DNA of 64,000 bases from Campylobacter showae (GCF_004803815.1 NZ_CP012544.1:1116001-1180000), one strand, 5' to 3'. Positions 18,980 through 29,022 are shown, counted from the first letter of the stretch. The notes: a model not told the origin generated them from the letters alone. A program made the numbers and translations.

Positions 18980-19575
18980 ATTTAAATCCGTTTAAAATTT
19001 GCGGTTTTGATATCGGCGAATTGAAAAATGCAGGTTGCGCCGCGCGTTTTGATTATGAGAAAATCGGCCTAGATTTATCAAGCCAATTTTTTGCTAAAGC
19101 TAAATTTGACCCGTAATTTAGCCATGTGTTTTATTCAAATTTTACGCCGCTCGCTCAATCCGCCTATTTTGACGCCTTGCCGGCTCGCTAAAGCTATCCT
19201 TTTGGCGGCTATTTTTAGCCTCCAAGCCAAGCCCAAATTTAAATTTGTCAAATTTGCCGCCCGACTAAGCCGTAAATTTGCGCTTACGCATTTTTGTCAG
19301 CTCAAATTTGCAATCGTCGCCGAGTCAAATTTAAAAGCTAAACGGAGCAAATTTACGCCGTTGCAAGCCACTCCTATAGCCAAACCGCCAAGCCTAAATA
19401 AAAGCGGCGCGATTACTCCAAAAATAGCATGAATTAAACCCCGTGCCGTCCTCTAAGCCGCCCCAAAACGACGCGAGTAAATTCACGCCGCCGGCGTCAG
19501 CTCGATCGATGATAAAAAACCGATCAAGCCGACCGCAAGCGACGTAAATTCGTCAAATTTGACTCAAATTTAGCC
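18980..19575. other. Gene-poor 600-base stretch
   Basis: No convincing gene. Short frames on both strands are composed largely of recurring AAATTT-cored words. On the minus strand, 19290-19440 reads HAIFGVIAPLLFRLGG and then a hydrophobic tail, which could be the remnant of a membrane protein gene. No ribosome site or start codon supports it. Confidence 0.45.
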
Positions 19576-20895
19576 TCACGCGTCCTTGCCGCTTATCGCA
19601 TACGCCGAGCGTAAAAACACGTCCGTGCCAGATAGTAGCGCGCTCTCGTCAAAATCAAACGCGCCGTTGTGATGGCCTGCGGCGAGCTTGGTGCCGATCA
19701 TCAGGTAGCCGCTTTTGCCGCCTGCTTTTTGCACGGCGTGCATAAAGTGCGCGAAGTCCTCGCAAGCGCCGAAATTTAGATCCCGCACGATGAGCTCATC
19801 TTTGATAAAAGGTGACTGGCGCGCGGCGCGCTCGTAGATATCCGTGATCTCCTCGCTGCTATCGCCCCCGCTCGTGCCGCCGGTTAGCTTCACGTCGTAC
19901 TGCACGCCGTACATCTGCGCGACGCCCGCGACGATGTCCATACATTTTTTAAACATAAATTCATTTAGCTCGGTCGTTTCGCCGCGCGTTTCGCAGGCGA
20001 TGTAGCCGTTTGGCGCAATGACGTTTCGCCCCTCGCCCGCTCGCAAAACGCCCACGTTTATACGCGTGACGCCGTCAGCATGTCGCGTGATACCGTGCAT
20101 GGCTAGAGCAGCCTGCGCTGCGGCCAGTAGGGCGTTTGCCCCTTCCTGCGGAGCGCCCGCCGCGTGAGCCGATCTACCCGTGAAATTTACGTCAAATTTC
20201 GATGTCGCAAGAAGCTTGTTCGTACCGCAGATGATGCCGCCGCTAGTCTTTGCCTGAAAGCCGATATGACCGCCTAGCAGGTAGTCCACGCCCTCTAGCA
20301 CGCCTGCTTGCTCCATCGGCACGGCGCCTCTGGTGCCCTCCTCGGCGGTTTGAAATATAAATCTAAATTTGCCTTTAAAGTCGTCCAAATTTTGCGCGAT
20401 GAGTTTAGCCATCGCAAGGCCGATCGTGATGTGTCCGTCATGCCCGCAGGCGTGAGTGATGCCGTCTATATCGGCTCTAAAGCCCTCTTTAAACGGCCTA
20501 TGCGCCTCATCCTTGCTCTCGGTCACGTCCACGCCGTCGATGTCGAATCTAAACGCAAGCGTCTTGCCCGGCCTACCCGTATCAAGCTCGGCCACTACGC
20601 CCGTTAACCCATCCTCCATCACGGGTAAAAACTCTCGCTCATCGGCGCTTAGCAGGCTTTTTGCGCGTTCTAGATACCTCTCTTTATCTTTCTCGCTGCC
20701 AAGACCTGCTCTGGCTTCCGGTTTCATTATCTCGCGTCCCATTTTTAGGCTGTAGCCGAGCTTTTTTAGCTCGCTAGCGATCTTTGCCGTCGTAAAAAAC
20801 GTAAAAAATCCCGTCTCGGGATGTGAGTGAAAAAACCGCCTGTTTTTCACCATTTCGTCTTTTAGCGCTTCAACCTTTGCTCCTATCGCGTCCAT
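19576..20895 (-). CDS. M20 family amidohydrolase, AbgA-like
   Basis: A 439-residue metallopeptidase closely resembling E. coli AbgA (p-aminobenzoyl-glutamate hydrolase subunit A). Shared features include the early RRFFHSHPETGFFTF, SLKMGREI, the metal motif HACGHDGH (near 150), AEEGTRGA (near 187) and the late GTKLAAGHHNGAFDFDE. M20 members of this branch release amino acids from N-acyl or aminobenzoyl conjugates. AbgA normally pairs with AbgB; no abgB or abgT is adjacent, so an independent acyl-amino-acid hydrolase is equally possible. It stands alone between two gene-free gaps. Confidence 0.85.
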   Translation of the reverse strand: MDAIGAKVEALKDEMVKNRRFFHSHPETGFFTFFTTAKIASELKKLGYSLKMGREIMKPEARAGLGSEKDKERYLERAKSLLSADEREFLPVMEDGLTGVVAELDTGRPGKTLAFRFDIDGVDVTESKDEAHRPFKEGFRADIDGITHACGHDGHITIGLAMAKLIAQNLDDFKGKFRFIFQTAEEGTRGAVPMEQAGVLEGVDYLLGGHIGFQAKTSGGIICGTNKLLATSKFDVNFTGRSAHAAGAPQEGANALLAAAQAALAMHGITRHADGVTRINVGVLRAGEGRNVIAPNGYIACETRGETTELNEFMFKKCMDIVAGVAQMYGVQYDVKLTGGTSGGDSSEEITDIYERAARQSPFIKDELIVRDLNFGACEDFAHFMHAVQKAGGKSGYLMIGTKLAAGHHNGAFDFDESALLSGTDVFLRSAYAISGKDA

Positions 20896-21266
20896 TTTTG
20901 CTCCTTAAATTTGAAATTTTTATTATTTTACTTAAAGATATATTATACATCAAGATTAATTTTAAAAGCTTAAATTTAGGCTCTAAAATGATAAATTTGA
21001 CTCTTATTTTTGTAAGGCTACCTTGCTTGGCGTAAATTTGATTAAATTTACTTTTCTTGCCGTGGATATTTCGGTCGGTTTTAAAACCATGATTTGCGCC
21101 AAAGCGGTACGGGTTTGGCGAGCTAGGCAGTAAAATTTGGGCGTTAAAATTTGAGTTCAAATTTAAAATGCACGTCAAATTTGAACTTAAATTTACAAAA
21201 CGAGACAAAGAGACAAATTTGACTTCAGTCACCGTGCTAAAAACTCAAATTTGCCCAGCAATCGGC
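20896..21266. other. Gene-free stretch between the amidohydrolase and GH3 genes
   Basis: AT-rich with many AAATTT-cored words. It must carry the promoter of the amidohydrolase. No RNA gene or strong hairpin is visible. Confidence 0.5.
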
Positions 21267-22352
21267 CTATTGTAAGCTATTTTTTAGTTTCATTATCCGC
21301 TCGTAGGATTCCTCGATACGCTCTTTTGGTATCTGTTTGGCGCCCACCGCATCCACGACTAGCTGAGTGACGAGCTCCGCGGTCCTGCGCCCATCTATCT
21401 TGTAGTCACTAAAGAGCATCACGTCGCCGCCTGCGTTGATAAAGTTTATCACCTTTTCTTGCAGCGTAAAGTCCTTTAGTCCGCCCATTAGCATATCGTC
21501 GCTGATGACTACGCCGTCAAATTTTAGTTCGCCGCGCAGCAAGCCGTCGATGATCGCTGGCGAGAGCGAGGCAGGCAACTCGGAGTCGCGCTGCATGAGG
21601 TAGATGTGCCCGACCATTATCATCTTGGCTTCGTTTTTGCAAACCGCGTCAAAATACGGCTTAAGCTCGCCGTAGTCGAAATTTTCTATCACGACCTTTG
21701 CCGTGTGGCTGTCGGCCTCGACGTTACCGTGGCCGGGGAAGTGCTTCATCGCAGCTATCACGCCGCGAGCCTGCGAGGCTCTCATAAACTCGCTTGCGTA
21801 CAGCGAAACCTCGTCTATATCGGTACTAAACGCCCTGCCGCGCGAGCCTATGATGGTGGATTTTGGATTTAGCACGTCGGCCACTGGAGCGAAATTTACG
21901 TTTACGCCGACGTCTTTTAGCTGCTGTGCCATCTTGCCGTAAAGCTCGCCAGCAGCGCCTAGATCAAGCGTTTTTGCCACTTTTTGCGCCGAGATAAAGG
22001 TCTCAAATCCGCTCTTATCTTTAAATCTCGTGATCTGTCCGCCCTCCTCGTCGATAGCGATAAAAATGCCTTTTTGCGCCTCTTTAAATGCGCTTGTTAG
22101 CGCCTTGAGGTTCTTTTTGTCAGAGATATTTTTACCCAGCAGCATCACGCCGCCAAAACGCTGATATTTAGCCTCCGAGACGGCTTCTTTGGCGGTTTTG
22201 GGATCAGAGCCGTTGAAACCCACCATTATCATTTGGGTTATCATTTTGCGAAGAGTCGGCTTTTCTTGCGTTTGCGCATCGGCGGCGTTTAGCGCGGTCG
22301 GCAAACTCGCCAAAAACAGAGCCGAAAAAAGCGCGGCGATAAATTTTTTCAT
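21267..22352 (-). CDS. Glycoside hydrolase family 3 beta-N-acetylhexosaminidase
   Basis: A 361-residue GH3 enzyme with a signal peptide (KKFIAALFSALFLASLPTALNAADA). The NagZ-type signatures KHFPGHGNVEADSH (near 208) and the nucleophile aspartate in VVISDDMLMGGL (near 285) are present. Unlike cytosolic E. coli NagZ, it is exported, so it would cleave N-acetylglucosamine from peptidoglycan fragments or glycans in the periplasm. A good site (AAGGAAAGAT) precedes the ATG. Length fits a single catalytic domain. Confidence 0.9.
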   Translation of the reverse strand: MKKFIAALFSALFLASLPTALNAADAQTQEKPTLRKMITQMIMVGFNGSDPKTAKEAVSEAKYQRFGGVMLLGKNISDKKNLKALTSAFKEAQKGIFIAIDEEGGQITRFKDKSGFETFISAQKVAKTLDLGAAGELYGKMAQQLKDVGVNVNFAPVADVLNPKSTIIGSRGRAFSTDIDEVSLYASEFMRASQARGVIAAMKHFPGHGNVEADSHTAKVVIENFDYGELKPYFDAVCKNEAKMIMVGHIYLMQRDSELPASLSPAIIDGLLRGELKFDGVVISDDMLMGGLKDFTLQEKVINFINAGGDVMLFSDYKIDGRRTAELVTQLVVDAVGAKQIPKERIEESYERIMKLKNSLQ

Positions 22353-22795
22353 ATCTTTCCTTTTTGTTTTTGTGGATTTTACACTATTTTAGATAAATTT
22401 AAGGACTCTTGGCGCGATTTGGACGCGCGGGCAGACTAAAGCAACAAAATTTGAAATCTATAAATTTCTTGTAAGGTTGCAAGCGGGATAAAGCTTAAGG
22501 ACAAACAAACACTAATAAAAAATAATGCAAACTTGATCTTGGAGGCTTTGGCAATACTCTTACTTGATTGATATTTATGTTTGGGCGGTATGGATATTGT
22601 TGTTTTTATTTTTCTTTGCTAGCAAAAACGATATAAACAGAGTGGGCAAACATCGTACCAAATTTAACTTTTTTAAAATTTGCGAACAAAATTCGTTCAG
22701 GATTGGAGTTTTTAAAATTTAAGCCCAAAGCAGACAAATAACGGTCATACAAACCAAATTTACCTGCACCGCAAAATGCGCTTTTTAGCCAAATT
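22353..22795. other. Gene-free stretch of 440 bases
   Basis: Locally more AT-rich. It holds a short open frame (about 22560-22720, plus strand) that reads a hydrophobic stretch followed by a basic tail, but without a ribosome site or ATG. I therefore do not call a gene. It should contain the promoter of the GH3 gene. Confidence 0.45.
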
Positions 22796-23686
22796 TTATT
22801 TTTTACTTAGTAGATCCCTCAAGCTTTCCTGCACATCTTTGCCGCGTAGCATCGCCGCAACCTCGTTTACTATCGGCGTATAGATGCCTTTGCTAGCAGC
22901 GATCTTTTCTATCGCGTAGGAGGTGTCCACGCCCTCTGCGACCTCGCCTAGATCGTTTAGGATTTTATTAAGGCTCTCGTTTTTAGCAAGCCCCAAGCCT
23001 ACGCGGTAGTTGCGCGAGAGCACCGATGAAGCCGTAAGAAATAGATCGCCCGCGCCGCTAAGACCCAAAAACGTCTGATGCTGCGCGCCGAAATACTCGC
23101 CAAACCTCGCCATCTCGACAAGTCCGCGCGAGATGAGACTGGCGCGAGCGCTGTTACCAAGCCCGAGCCCGTCGCAGATACCGCCCGCGATAGCGATGAC
23201 GTTTTTATACGCGCCCGCGATTTCCGCACCAATAACGTCGCTGCTAGCGTAGGCTTTGATATTTTGCGGGAAAAGCCCTGAGATCTCGCGCGCTAGGACT
23301 TCGTTTTTGGAGTTGATCACGAGCGCGCACGGAAGGTCGTTTTGTATCTCTTTAGCAAAGCTCGGTCCCGATAAAAAGGCCAAATTTGCCGCATCTACGT
23401 GCTGTTCGTAAATCTCATCTAAAAATCGCAAACTCGAGGTTTCGATACCTTTTGAGGCGACTAAAATTTTCTGTCCAAAGTTTTTAAAATTCTCTTTTAG
23501 CCAGCCGCTAACAGACTGCGAAGGTATGGCAACGACTAGCAGATCGCGCTTTAGCGCCTCGTCTAGGCTCACGAAATGCGAACCCTCAAGCTGCCTGCGC
23601 GAGCTGATAACGCAGTCGTTTCTTTGCGAAAGCGCATGAAAAAGCGCGCTACCCCACTTCCCCGCTCCGATGATGGCTATTTTCAT
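22796..23686 (-). CDS. gpsA: NAD(P)-dependent glycerol-3-phosphate dehydrogenase
   Basis: A 296-residue cytosolic enzyme supplying glycerol 3-phosphate for phospholipids. The dinucleotide motif GAGKWGSAL is at residues 7-15, LSGPSFAKEI near 130, and the catalytic lysine in GAYKNVIAIAGG near 181. It is slightly shorter than E. coli GpsA, as usual in Campylobacterota. In many Campylobacter genomes gpsA lies next to gatB, as here. The ribosome site AAAAGAGAAAAA precedes the ATG. Confidence 0.95.
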   Translation of the reverse strand: MKIAIIGAGKWGSALFHALSQRNDCVISSRRQLEGSHFVSLDEALKRDLLVVAIPSQSVSGWLKENFKNFGQKILVASKGIETSSLRFLDEIYEQHVDAANLAFLSGPSFAKEIQNDLPCALVINSKNEVLAREISGLFPQNIKAYASSDVIGAEIAGAYKNVIAIAGGICDGLGLGNSARASLISRGLVEMARFGEYFGAQHQTFLGLSGAGDLFLTASSVLSRNYRVGLGLAKNESLNKILNDLGEVAEGVDTSYAIEKIAASKGIYTPIVNEVAAMLRGKDVQESLRDLLSKK

Positions 23687-23865
23687 TTTTTCTCTTTTTT
23701 GTGATTTACGTTTGCTTTAGCTAAATTTGACCGACCCACTCGCAAGTCCAAACCTTACTTTTGTGAAAATTAAACGGATTAAATTTAACCGCGCTGGCCA
23801 TCTCTATAAAACAAAAAAATGGCGCTATAAATTTAATTTCTGGGCCAAATTTGACCCGAAAACAC

Positions 23866-23895
23866 GCGTCGCCAAATAACACTAAAAGGCGACGC
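23866..23895 (-). terminator. Hairpin after gatB
   Basis: GCGTCGCC (23866-23873) pairs exactly with GGCGACGC (23888-23895) around a 14-base loop. Read on the minus strand it lies 10 bases past the gatB stop and is followed by GTGTTTT, a weak U-run. It is probably the gatB terminator. Confidence 0.6.
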
Positions 23896-23904
23896 AAGTC
23901 AAAT

Positions 23905-25326
23905 TTATCCTAGTTTTTCTTTTAAAAGCTCATTTACTTTTGCGGGATTAAACGCGCCCTTGCCCTCTTTCATCGTTTGTCCGACGAAAAATCCGAAAAG
24001 CTTGTCCTTGCCGCTTTTATACTCGGCGACCTTGTCGGCGTTCGCGCTTAAAATTTGATCTATTATCGCTATGATGGCCGAGTCGTCGCTGACCTGTTTT
24101 AATCCCAATTTTTCGATGACGGCGTCCACGCTACCCTCATTTTCCATAAGATAGTCAAGCACCTCTTTTGCCGCCTTAGCGCTTATCGTACCGTCTTCTA
24201 TGCGGCGTAAGAGCTCTATCATCTTAGCCGAATTTACGGGCGATGTCTCGATCGTAGCGCCGTTTTTTAGGCGTCCCAAAAGCTCGACTATGAGCCATGT
24301 AACGGCAAGTTTTGGCGATATTTTAGCCTCTACAAGCTCCTCGAAATACTTCGCCGTCTCCACGCTGCTAGTTAAAATCAGCGCGTCATCCTCTTTGACG
24401 CCCAGCTCACGCTCGTATCTAGCGACCTTTTGTTCGGCAAGCTCAGGGATCTTGATCGCTTCGTTATACATCTCCTCCGGGATCTCGACGGGCAGCAAGT
24501 CAGGATCTGGAAAATATCTATATTCGGCGCTATCTTCTTTGCCTCGCATAGAGCGCGTGACCAAATTTACGGTATCAAAAAGGCGAGTCTCTTGATAAAC
24601 TTCCTCATCGTATTTGCCGTCTTCCCATGCCGCGCTTTGACGCTCGACCTCGTAGTCGATCGCTTTTTGGATAAATCTAAACGAGTTTAAATTTTTAATC
24701 TCGACGCGCGTATAAAGCTTGCTGTCGCCTTTTGGGCGGATACTGACGTTGGCGTCGCAGCGAAAGCTTCCCTCTTGCATATTAGCGTCGCTAATGTTTA
24801 AAAATCGCAAAATCGAGTGTAGTTTTTTTAGATACGCGACCGCCTCGTCGGAGCTGCGCAGATCAGGCTCGCTCACGATCTCAAGCAGCGGTGTGCCAGC
24901 ACGGTTTAGATCGACTAGACTCTGTCCGCTCTCGTGAATGTTTTTGCCCGCGTCCTCCTCAAGGTGCGCGCGAGTGATACCGATGCGTTTTTTCTCGCCG
25001 TTTACGTCGATAAAAAGCTCGCCTTTTTCCACTATCGGTATCTCAAACTGCGAAATTTGATAAGCTTTTGGAAGGTCTGGGTAAAAGTAATTTTTACGGT
25101 TAAAAACCGAGCGTTTATTTATAGTCGCATTTACCGCCGCGCCAAAGCTTATCGCCTTTCTCACGGCTTCTTTGTTTAGCACCGGCAAAGATCCAGGTAA
25201 CGCTAGGCAAGTCGGACAAACGTGCGTATTTGCCTCATCGCCGAAGCTCGTAGAGCAAGAGCAGAAAATTTTAGTTTTTGTATTAAGCTGGGTGTGAACC
25301 TCAAGCCCGATAACGACTTCAAACAT
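23905..25326 (-). CDS. gatB: Aspartyl/glutamyl-tRNA(Asn/Gln) amidotransferase subunit B
   Basis: A 473-residue subunit of GatCAB, which converts misacylated Glu-tRNA(Gln) and Asp-tRNA(Asn). The N-terminal signature [19 protein letters not shown] (residues 6-24) with paired cysteines, [18 protein letters not shown] and the C-terminal YqeY-like tail domain are present. The complex needs GatA and GatC, which are not in the window. Length is standard. Confidence 0.97.
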   Translation of the reverse strand: MFEVVIGLEVHTQLNTKTKIFCSCSTSFGDEANTHVCPTCLALPGSLPVLNKEAVRKAISFGAAVNATINKRSVFNRKNYFYPDLPKAYQISQFEIPIVEKGELFIDVNGEKKRIGITRAHLEEDAGKNIHESGQSLVDLNRAGTPLLEIVSEPDLRSSDEAVAYLKKLHSILRFLNISDANMQEGSFRCDANVSIRPKGDSKLYTRVEIKNLNSFRFIQKAIDYEVERQSAAWEDGKYDEEVYQETRLFDTVNLVTRSMRGKEDSAEYRYFPDPDLLPVEIPEEMYNEAIKIPELAEQKVARYERELGVKEDDALILTSSVETAKYFEELVEAKISPKLAVTWLIVELLGRLKNGATIETSPVNSAKMIELLRRIEDGTISAKAAKEVLDYLMENEGSVDAVIEKLGLKQVSDDSAIIAIIDQILSANADKVAEYKSGKDKLFGFFVGQTMKEGKGAFNPAKVNELLKEKLG

Positions 25327-25453
25327 AATTTGCCTTTTATTTAAAATTTAGGGCTTATTTTAGCAGGATTTTTATTTAAGTTAGATAAAAAGAAGGGTTT
25401 TGCGCCCGCCGATTTTTAGCGTATTTTAGCTGGCGGACGCGTAAATTTAAATT

Positions 25454-26161
25454 TTAGTGCTCGTCGTGGCTGATCAAGATCGCGCCGGCAAGATACACGT
25501 AAGTAAGAATCATAAAGATAAATGTTTGCAAGCACGCCATAAACGTAAGTAAAACAAACGCCGGAAGCGCAGCGTATGACGCAAGAGCAAGTACGACCAA
25601 AAGGAACAAATCATCGCCCTTGATGTTACCGAAAAGTCGGAAAGAAAGCGATACGACGCGAGACAGATGCGAAACGATCTCGACGATAAACATTATCGGA
25701 GCTAGCCATTTGTTTGGTCCCATGAAGTGAGCAAAATACTTAACCACGCCATTTACGCGGATACCTTCGTAGTGGTAAAACACGAAAACCACGAGCGCTA
25801 GTGTAAGGGTCAAATTTAAGCTCGAGGTCGGAGCCTCAAATCCAGGTATTATGCCTATTATGTTACTTACGAATACGATCAAACCAATGGTGGCGACTAG
25901 CGGCAGGTATTTTCTAGATAACGCTTCGCTGCCTAGCACGTCCTTGCCCATGGATACGACGCCTTCTAAATACGCTTCGAGGATGTTTTGCGTTCCGCGA
26001 GGTACGAGTTGCAAATTTTTAGTTGCAAATTTTGCCACGATAAGCACGATAATCGCGACTAAAACGAGATGTCCCGCGTAATTTACCGCGTGGATAACGT
26101 GCTCGTTGTCGGTAAACAAAGAAGCGATCCAACCTGTAAACAAAAACAAATTTTCTTGCAT
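25454..26161 (-). CDS. atpB: ATP synthase F0 subunit a
   Basis: A 235-residue membrane subunit of the proton channel. The essential arginine lies in [16 protein letters not shown] (near residue 172), and several transmembrane helices match the family. It stands alone rather than within an atp operon; in Campylobacterota atpB is normally separate from the F1 genes. Flanking gaps are 127 and 147 bases. Confidence 0.96.
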   Translation of the reverse strand: MQENLFLFTGWIASLFTDNEHVIHAVNYAGHLVLVAIIVLIVAKFATKNLQLVPRGTQNILEAYLEGVVSMGKDVLGSEALSRKYLPLVATIGLIVFVSNIIGIIPGFEAPTSSLNLTLTLALVVFVFYHYEGIRVNGVVKYFAHFMGPNKWLAPIMFIVEIVSHLSRVVSLSFRLFGNIKGDDLFLLVVLALASYAALPAFVLLTFMACLQTFIFMILTYVYLAGAILISHDEH

Positions 26162-26308
26162 GGATTAACCTTAGATTTATGAAATTTAACGGCAATTTTA
26201 TCCAAATAAACGTTAAAAGTTTTTTAAGCTTACCTCAAATTTCGCCCGAATTTTAGCTTTTTTGTAAAATTTGGCTCAAATTTAGTCGCCGTTTTTTAAA
26301 ACTCCCGC

Positions 26309-27076
26309 TCACGCAAAAAATCTATCGTAAACGAGCTTTAGTATCGTAGCACCCACGACGGCTAAAAACACGACTCTAACAAATTTAACGTCCTTTTTTA
26401 TGACCATATTTGAGCCAAAATACGCGCCCAAAACCTGCCCGACGCCCATCAAAAGCCCGACCGCCCAAAGTATCTGCCCGCCAGCGATAAAAACGGCTAG
26501 AGAGACGATGTTGCTGGTAAAATTTAGGATTTTCGTGTGCGCGACGGCTTTTTTCATATTTAGTCCGATGAGCGCAACCATCGCAAACGTCCAAAAACTG
26601 CCCGCACCAGGTCCGAAAAATCCGTCGTAAAAGCCCAAAATAAGCCCGAATATCACGTAAAAAGCTCGCGCGTTCATGCGGGCGGCTCTGTCCTCATCGC
26701 CGACTTTTGGCATCAAAAGCGTATAAATGAAAATCGCCATCAAACAAAACGGGATAATAACGCGCAAAAATTCGGCGCTCAAAAACAAAATAAGCACCGT
26801 GCCGACGCACGCGCCGATAAAGGTAAAAACGATCCCGATAAAAACTTCGCGGAAATTTATCATGCCTTTTCGGGCGAAATTTAGCGCCGCGGTGAAGCTA
26901 CCGAAAGTACCTTGGAGCTTGTTCGTCGCTAGCGCCACGTGAGGCGGTACGCCCATCGCCATGATCGTGGGTAGCGCGATCAGTCCGCCTCCGCCCGCGA
27001 TCGCATCGACGAAGCCGGCCGCAAACGCCGCCGCAAAAAATATCAAATACGCCGTAACGCCGAAGTCAAAGTCCAT
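26309..27076 (-). CDS. TSUP (TauE/SafE) family transporter
   Basis: A 255-residue membrane protein with about eight helices. The signatures DAIAGGGGLIALPTIMAMG (near residue 25) and NKLQGTFGS are characteristic, with a repeat FDYGFFGPGAGSFWTFA-like segment near 150. The family exports or imports sulfite, sulfonates or similar anions; the substrate is unknown here. The ATG at 27076 is chosen because GAAGGGG lies 5 bases before it; a start 27 bases earlier would swallow that site. Confidence 0.88.
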   Translation of the reverse strand: MDFDFGVTAYLIFFAAAFAAGFVDAIAGGGGLIALPTIMAMGVPPHVALATNKLQGTFGSFTAALNFARKGMINFREVFIGIVFTFIGACVGTVLILFLSAEFLRVIIPFCLMAIFIYTLLMPKVGDEDRAARMNARAFYVIFGLILGFYDGFFGPGAGSFWTFAMVALIGLNMKKAVAHTKILNFTSNIVSLAVFIAGGQILWAVGLLMGVGQVLGAYFGSNMVIKKDVKFVRVVFLAVVGATILKLVYDRFFA

Positions 27077-27521
27077 TTTTGCCCCTTCAAAAAATAAAAT
27101 CATACTACGAAAAATTTAAAAAATTTATAAAACTCGGCCTTTTGTTTTACTGCGGTTAAAATTTAATAAAGCGGCGAGTAAATTTTGCCGAGCTGGGTTA
27201 AATTTAGCGGTTTAAGGTTGCGGCGCATTTTGTAAATTTTGCGGGCGCGCTCGGCGATTTTTTGAAGTTTTAGATAAATTTTGCAAATTTGAGCTCTATT
27301 TAATAGCGGCAAATTTGATATAGTTTTTAAAATTTAGTTTGCGAAAACCGCGCGGACAAAATTTGGATATTTTAGAAGATTGATTGAGATTTTGCTTTTT
27401 TGAGATGCGGGTTTAAAAACATACGAGACGCCAAATTTAAAGCTGGGTTAAATTTGACTGAAAAAGGAAATAAAAAAGATGTTCGCCGACCGCCGAGCGC
27501 GGCAAATCGGCGAATGCGGGA
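27077..27521. other. Gene-free stretch downstream of sodC
   Basis: Between the transporter start and sodC stop. It contains the sodC terminator (27472-27514) and presumably the transporter promoter. The remainder is AAATTT-rich with no reading frame of note. Confidence 0.55.
27472..27514 (-). terminator. Intrinsic terminator of sodC
   Basis: On the minus strand, TTCGCCGA (complement of 27507-27514) and TCGGCGAA (complement of 27482-27489) form an 8-bp stem with a GC-rich loop that can pair internally. It is followed by CATC and six T residues. It begins 7 bases past the sodC stop. Confidence 0.8.
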
Positions 27522-28070
27522 TTATTTTATAACGCCGCAAACCATTCTAGCGCCGCCGCCGCCAAGAGGCTTTGGATGGTCGCTGTGGTTATCGCCGCCA
27601 ACGTGGATCATTAGCGAGTGACCTTTTAGCTCGTCGATAGTTTTGATTTTCGGAGCTAGCACCGGATAAACCGCGTTACCCTCTGCATCAACGAAAAGCG
27701 CAGGTAAATCGCCCTTGTGGCCGTTGTCGTCCCATGCAAAAGAGTGTTTTTTGGTGTCGCTTGGATCCCAGTGACCGCCCGCTTTCATGCCTAGACCCTT
27801 TTCATTAGCGCCGCAGTCAGCGTTTTGATGCACGTGAAATCCGTGCGCGCCGCCCTCAAGGCCTTTAAGATTCGGGAATAACGCCACACCGTAGTTAGTC
27901 TCGACCGCTACAACCTCGCCCACGACGGTATTGCCTTTTTCGCTTAGTTGCTCCATAGTTACGACTAGGTGTTTGCCAGCCTTTGGATCAAAGACTTTTT
28001 CCTCGTGCGCAAGGGCGCTAGTAGCGAGTAGGCAGCCTAGAGCCGCGCTAGCTAAAACGATTTTTTTCAT
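27522..28070 (-). CDS. sodC: Periplasmic Cu/Zn superoxide dismutase
   Basis: A 182-residue enzyme converting superoxide to peroxide and oxygen. A signal peptide ([20 protein letters not shown]) sends it to the periplasm. Copper and zinc ligands are visible in [26 protein letters not shown] and [10 protein letters not shown]. The cysteine pair for the stabilising disulfide (ADCG and ARMVCGV) is present. The ribosome site AAGGAGAAAAA is strong. C. jejuni lacks a well-known sodC, while several other Campylobacter carry it; the gene looks native in composition. Confidence 0.95.
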   Translation of the reverse strand: MKKIVLASAALGCLLATSALAHEEKVFDPKAGKHLVVTMEQLSEKGNTVVGEVVAVETNYGVALFPNLKGLEGGAHGFHVHQNADCGANEKGLGMKAGGHWDPSDTKKHSFAWDDNGHKGDLPALFVDAEGNAVYPVLAPKIKTIDELKGHSLMIHVGGDNHSDHPKPLGGGGARMVCGVIK

Positions 28071-28100
28071 TTTTTCTCCTTAAAATGTAATTGCGGTGTA

Positions 28101-28106
28101 ACTATA
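28101..28106 (-). promoter_or_regulatory. Candidate -10 box for sodC
   Basis: TATAGT on the minus strand, 31 bases before the sodC start codon. No clear -35 is seen. Confidence 0.35.
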
Positions 28107-28206
28107 GCCTAAATTTGATTAATTTCGGCTTTAAATTTTCTTAAATTTAATGCGCCGCGATGCCTCAAATTTGCCGCCGTTTCGCATAAAGCAAAACCCG
28201 TCAAAT

Positions 28207-28968
28207 TTACTTTATCTCGCTTAAAATTTGCGCCAGTTCGCCGCTTTGCCCGATGCGGTAGAGCGCGAAATCGTATTTGATCGGATCTGCGGGGTCAAAT
28301 TCGCAAAGCATGTCCGTAAGCTCGCGCACGGCCTTAAAATCATAGCTTTTGCGAGAGATTAAGCCCAAATTTAGCGAAACTCGGTGCGTATGCACGTCAA
28401 GAGGTATGAGGAGCTTGCTTTTTGGCAGGCTTTTAAAGAGCCCAAGGTCGATGTCGCTATCGCGCACCATCCAGCGTAGAAACATATTGTAGCGTTTATA
28501 CGGGCTTTGCGGCGCTTTTTCGTATGGCTTACCAAAGAAAAACTCATACCCCTCCGAGCGGTAAGGATTTAGCGAATAGATAAATTTAATAAGCTCGTTT
28601 ATGCCGTCTACCATCGAGCCGTTTTTTTCAAAGCCCGATCTCACCACGCTTTCGATATCGCCGTGCTTTTTCAGGCGTGAAAGGGTGATGAAAATCTGCC
28701 GCACGTCCTCGCAGCTTTGAAAGCGGTATTTGTGCTGCGTCAAATTTGAGGCGATTTCCTCCTCGCTTTTATCCAGCAACGAGAAGTCGAGCGAATTTAG
28801 GAAATTTACGATGAGTTTTGCGTTGCCGTAAGCAAAAAGCGCGCAGATGAGGGTAATCTCAGGCGTTTTAAATTTACTAGCGACTTGCAGCGGATCGGCG
28901 GCGGCAAACAGGTCCGCATGGGTGTTTTTAGAGATTACGTTTTGATCCAGGAGGGTTTTTAAGTCCAT
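28207..28968 (-). CDS. TIGR02757 family protein
   Basis: A 253-residue protein of a family found across Campylobacterota and Bacteroidetes, with no assigned function. Typical segments are YRFQSCEDVRQIFITLSRLKK (near 104), KRYNMFLRWMVRDSDIDLGLFK (near 160) and IPLDVHTHRVSLNLGL (near 190). The last resembles the helix-hairpin-helix/metal area of DNA glycosylase-like proteins, which is suggestive only. Its ribosome site lies within the right arm of the hairpin at 28969-29011. It follows flgK by 54 bases on the same strand. Confidence 0.82.
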   Translation of the reverse strand: MDLKTLLDQNVISKNTHADLFAAADPLQVASKFKTPEITLICALFAYGNAKLIVNFLNSLDFSLLDKSEEEIASNLTQHKYRFQSCEDVRQIFITLSRLKKHGDIESVVRSGFEKNGSMVDGINELIKFIYSLNPYRSEGYEFFFGKPYEKAPQSPYKRYNMFLRWMVRDSDIDLGLFKSLPKSKLLIPLDVHTHRVSLNLGLISRKSYDFKAVRELTDMLCEFDPADPIKYDFALYRIGQSGELAQILSEIK

Positions 28969-29011
28969 TTTTAGCCTTTTTGGACGAGATTTTAAACCAA
29001 AAAGGCTAAAA
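28969..29011 (-). promoter_or_regulatory. 15-bp hairpin burying the ribosome site of the TIGR02757 gene
   Basis: TTTTAGCCTTTTTGG (28969-28983) and CCAAAAAGGCTAAAA (28997-29011) are perfect complements around a 13-base loop. On the minus strand the second arm contains AAGG and ends directly at the start codon at 28968. The hairpin begins 11 bases past the flgK stop. It could end flgK transcripts or block translation of the next gene; there is no U-run. Confidence 0.65.
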
Positions 29012-29022
29012 GAAATTTAAAT

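Noticed and set aside
19091-19432. Plus-strand frame in the gene-poor stretch
   Set aside because: Low-complexity reading of AAATTT words, no ribosome site, no recognisable domain.
22560-22720. Possible small membrane protein with a TTG start
   Set aside because: No ATG, the nearest purine-rich site is too far away, and the tail reads like non-coding AT-rich DNA.
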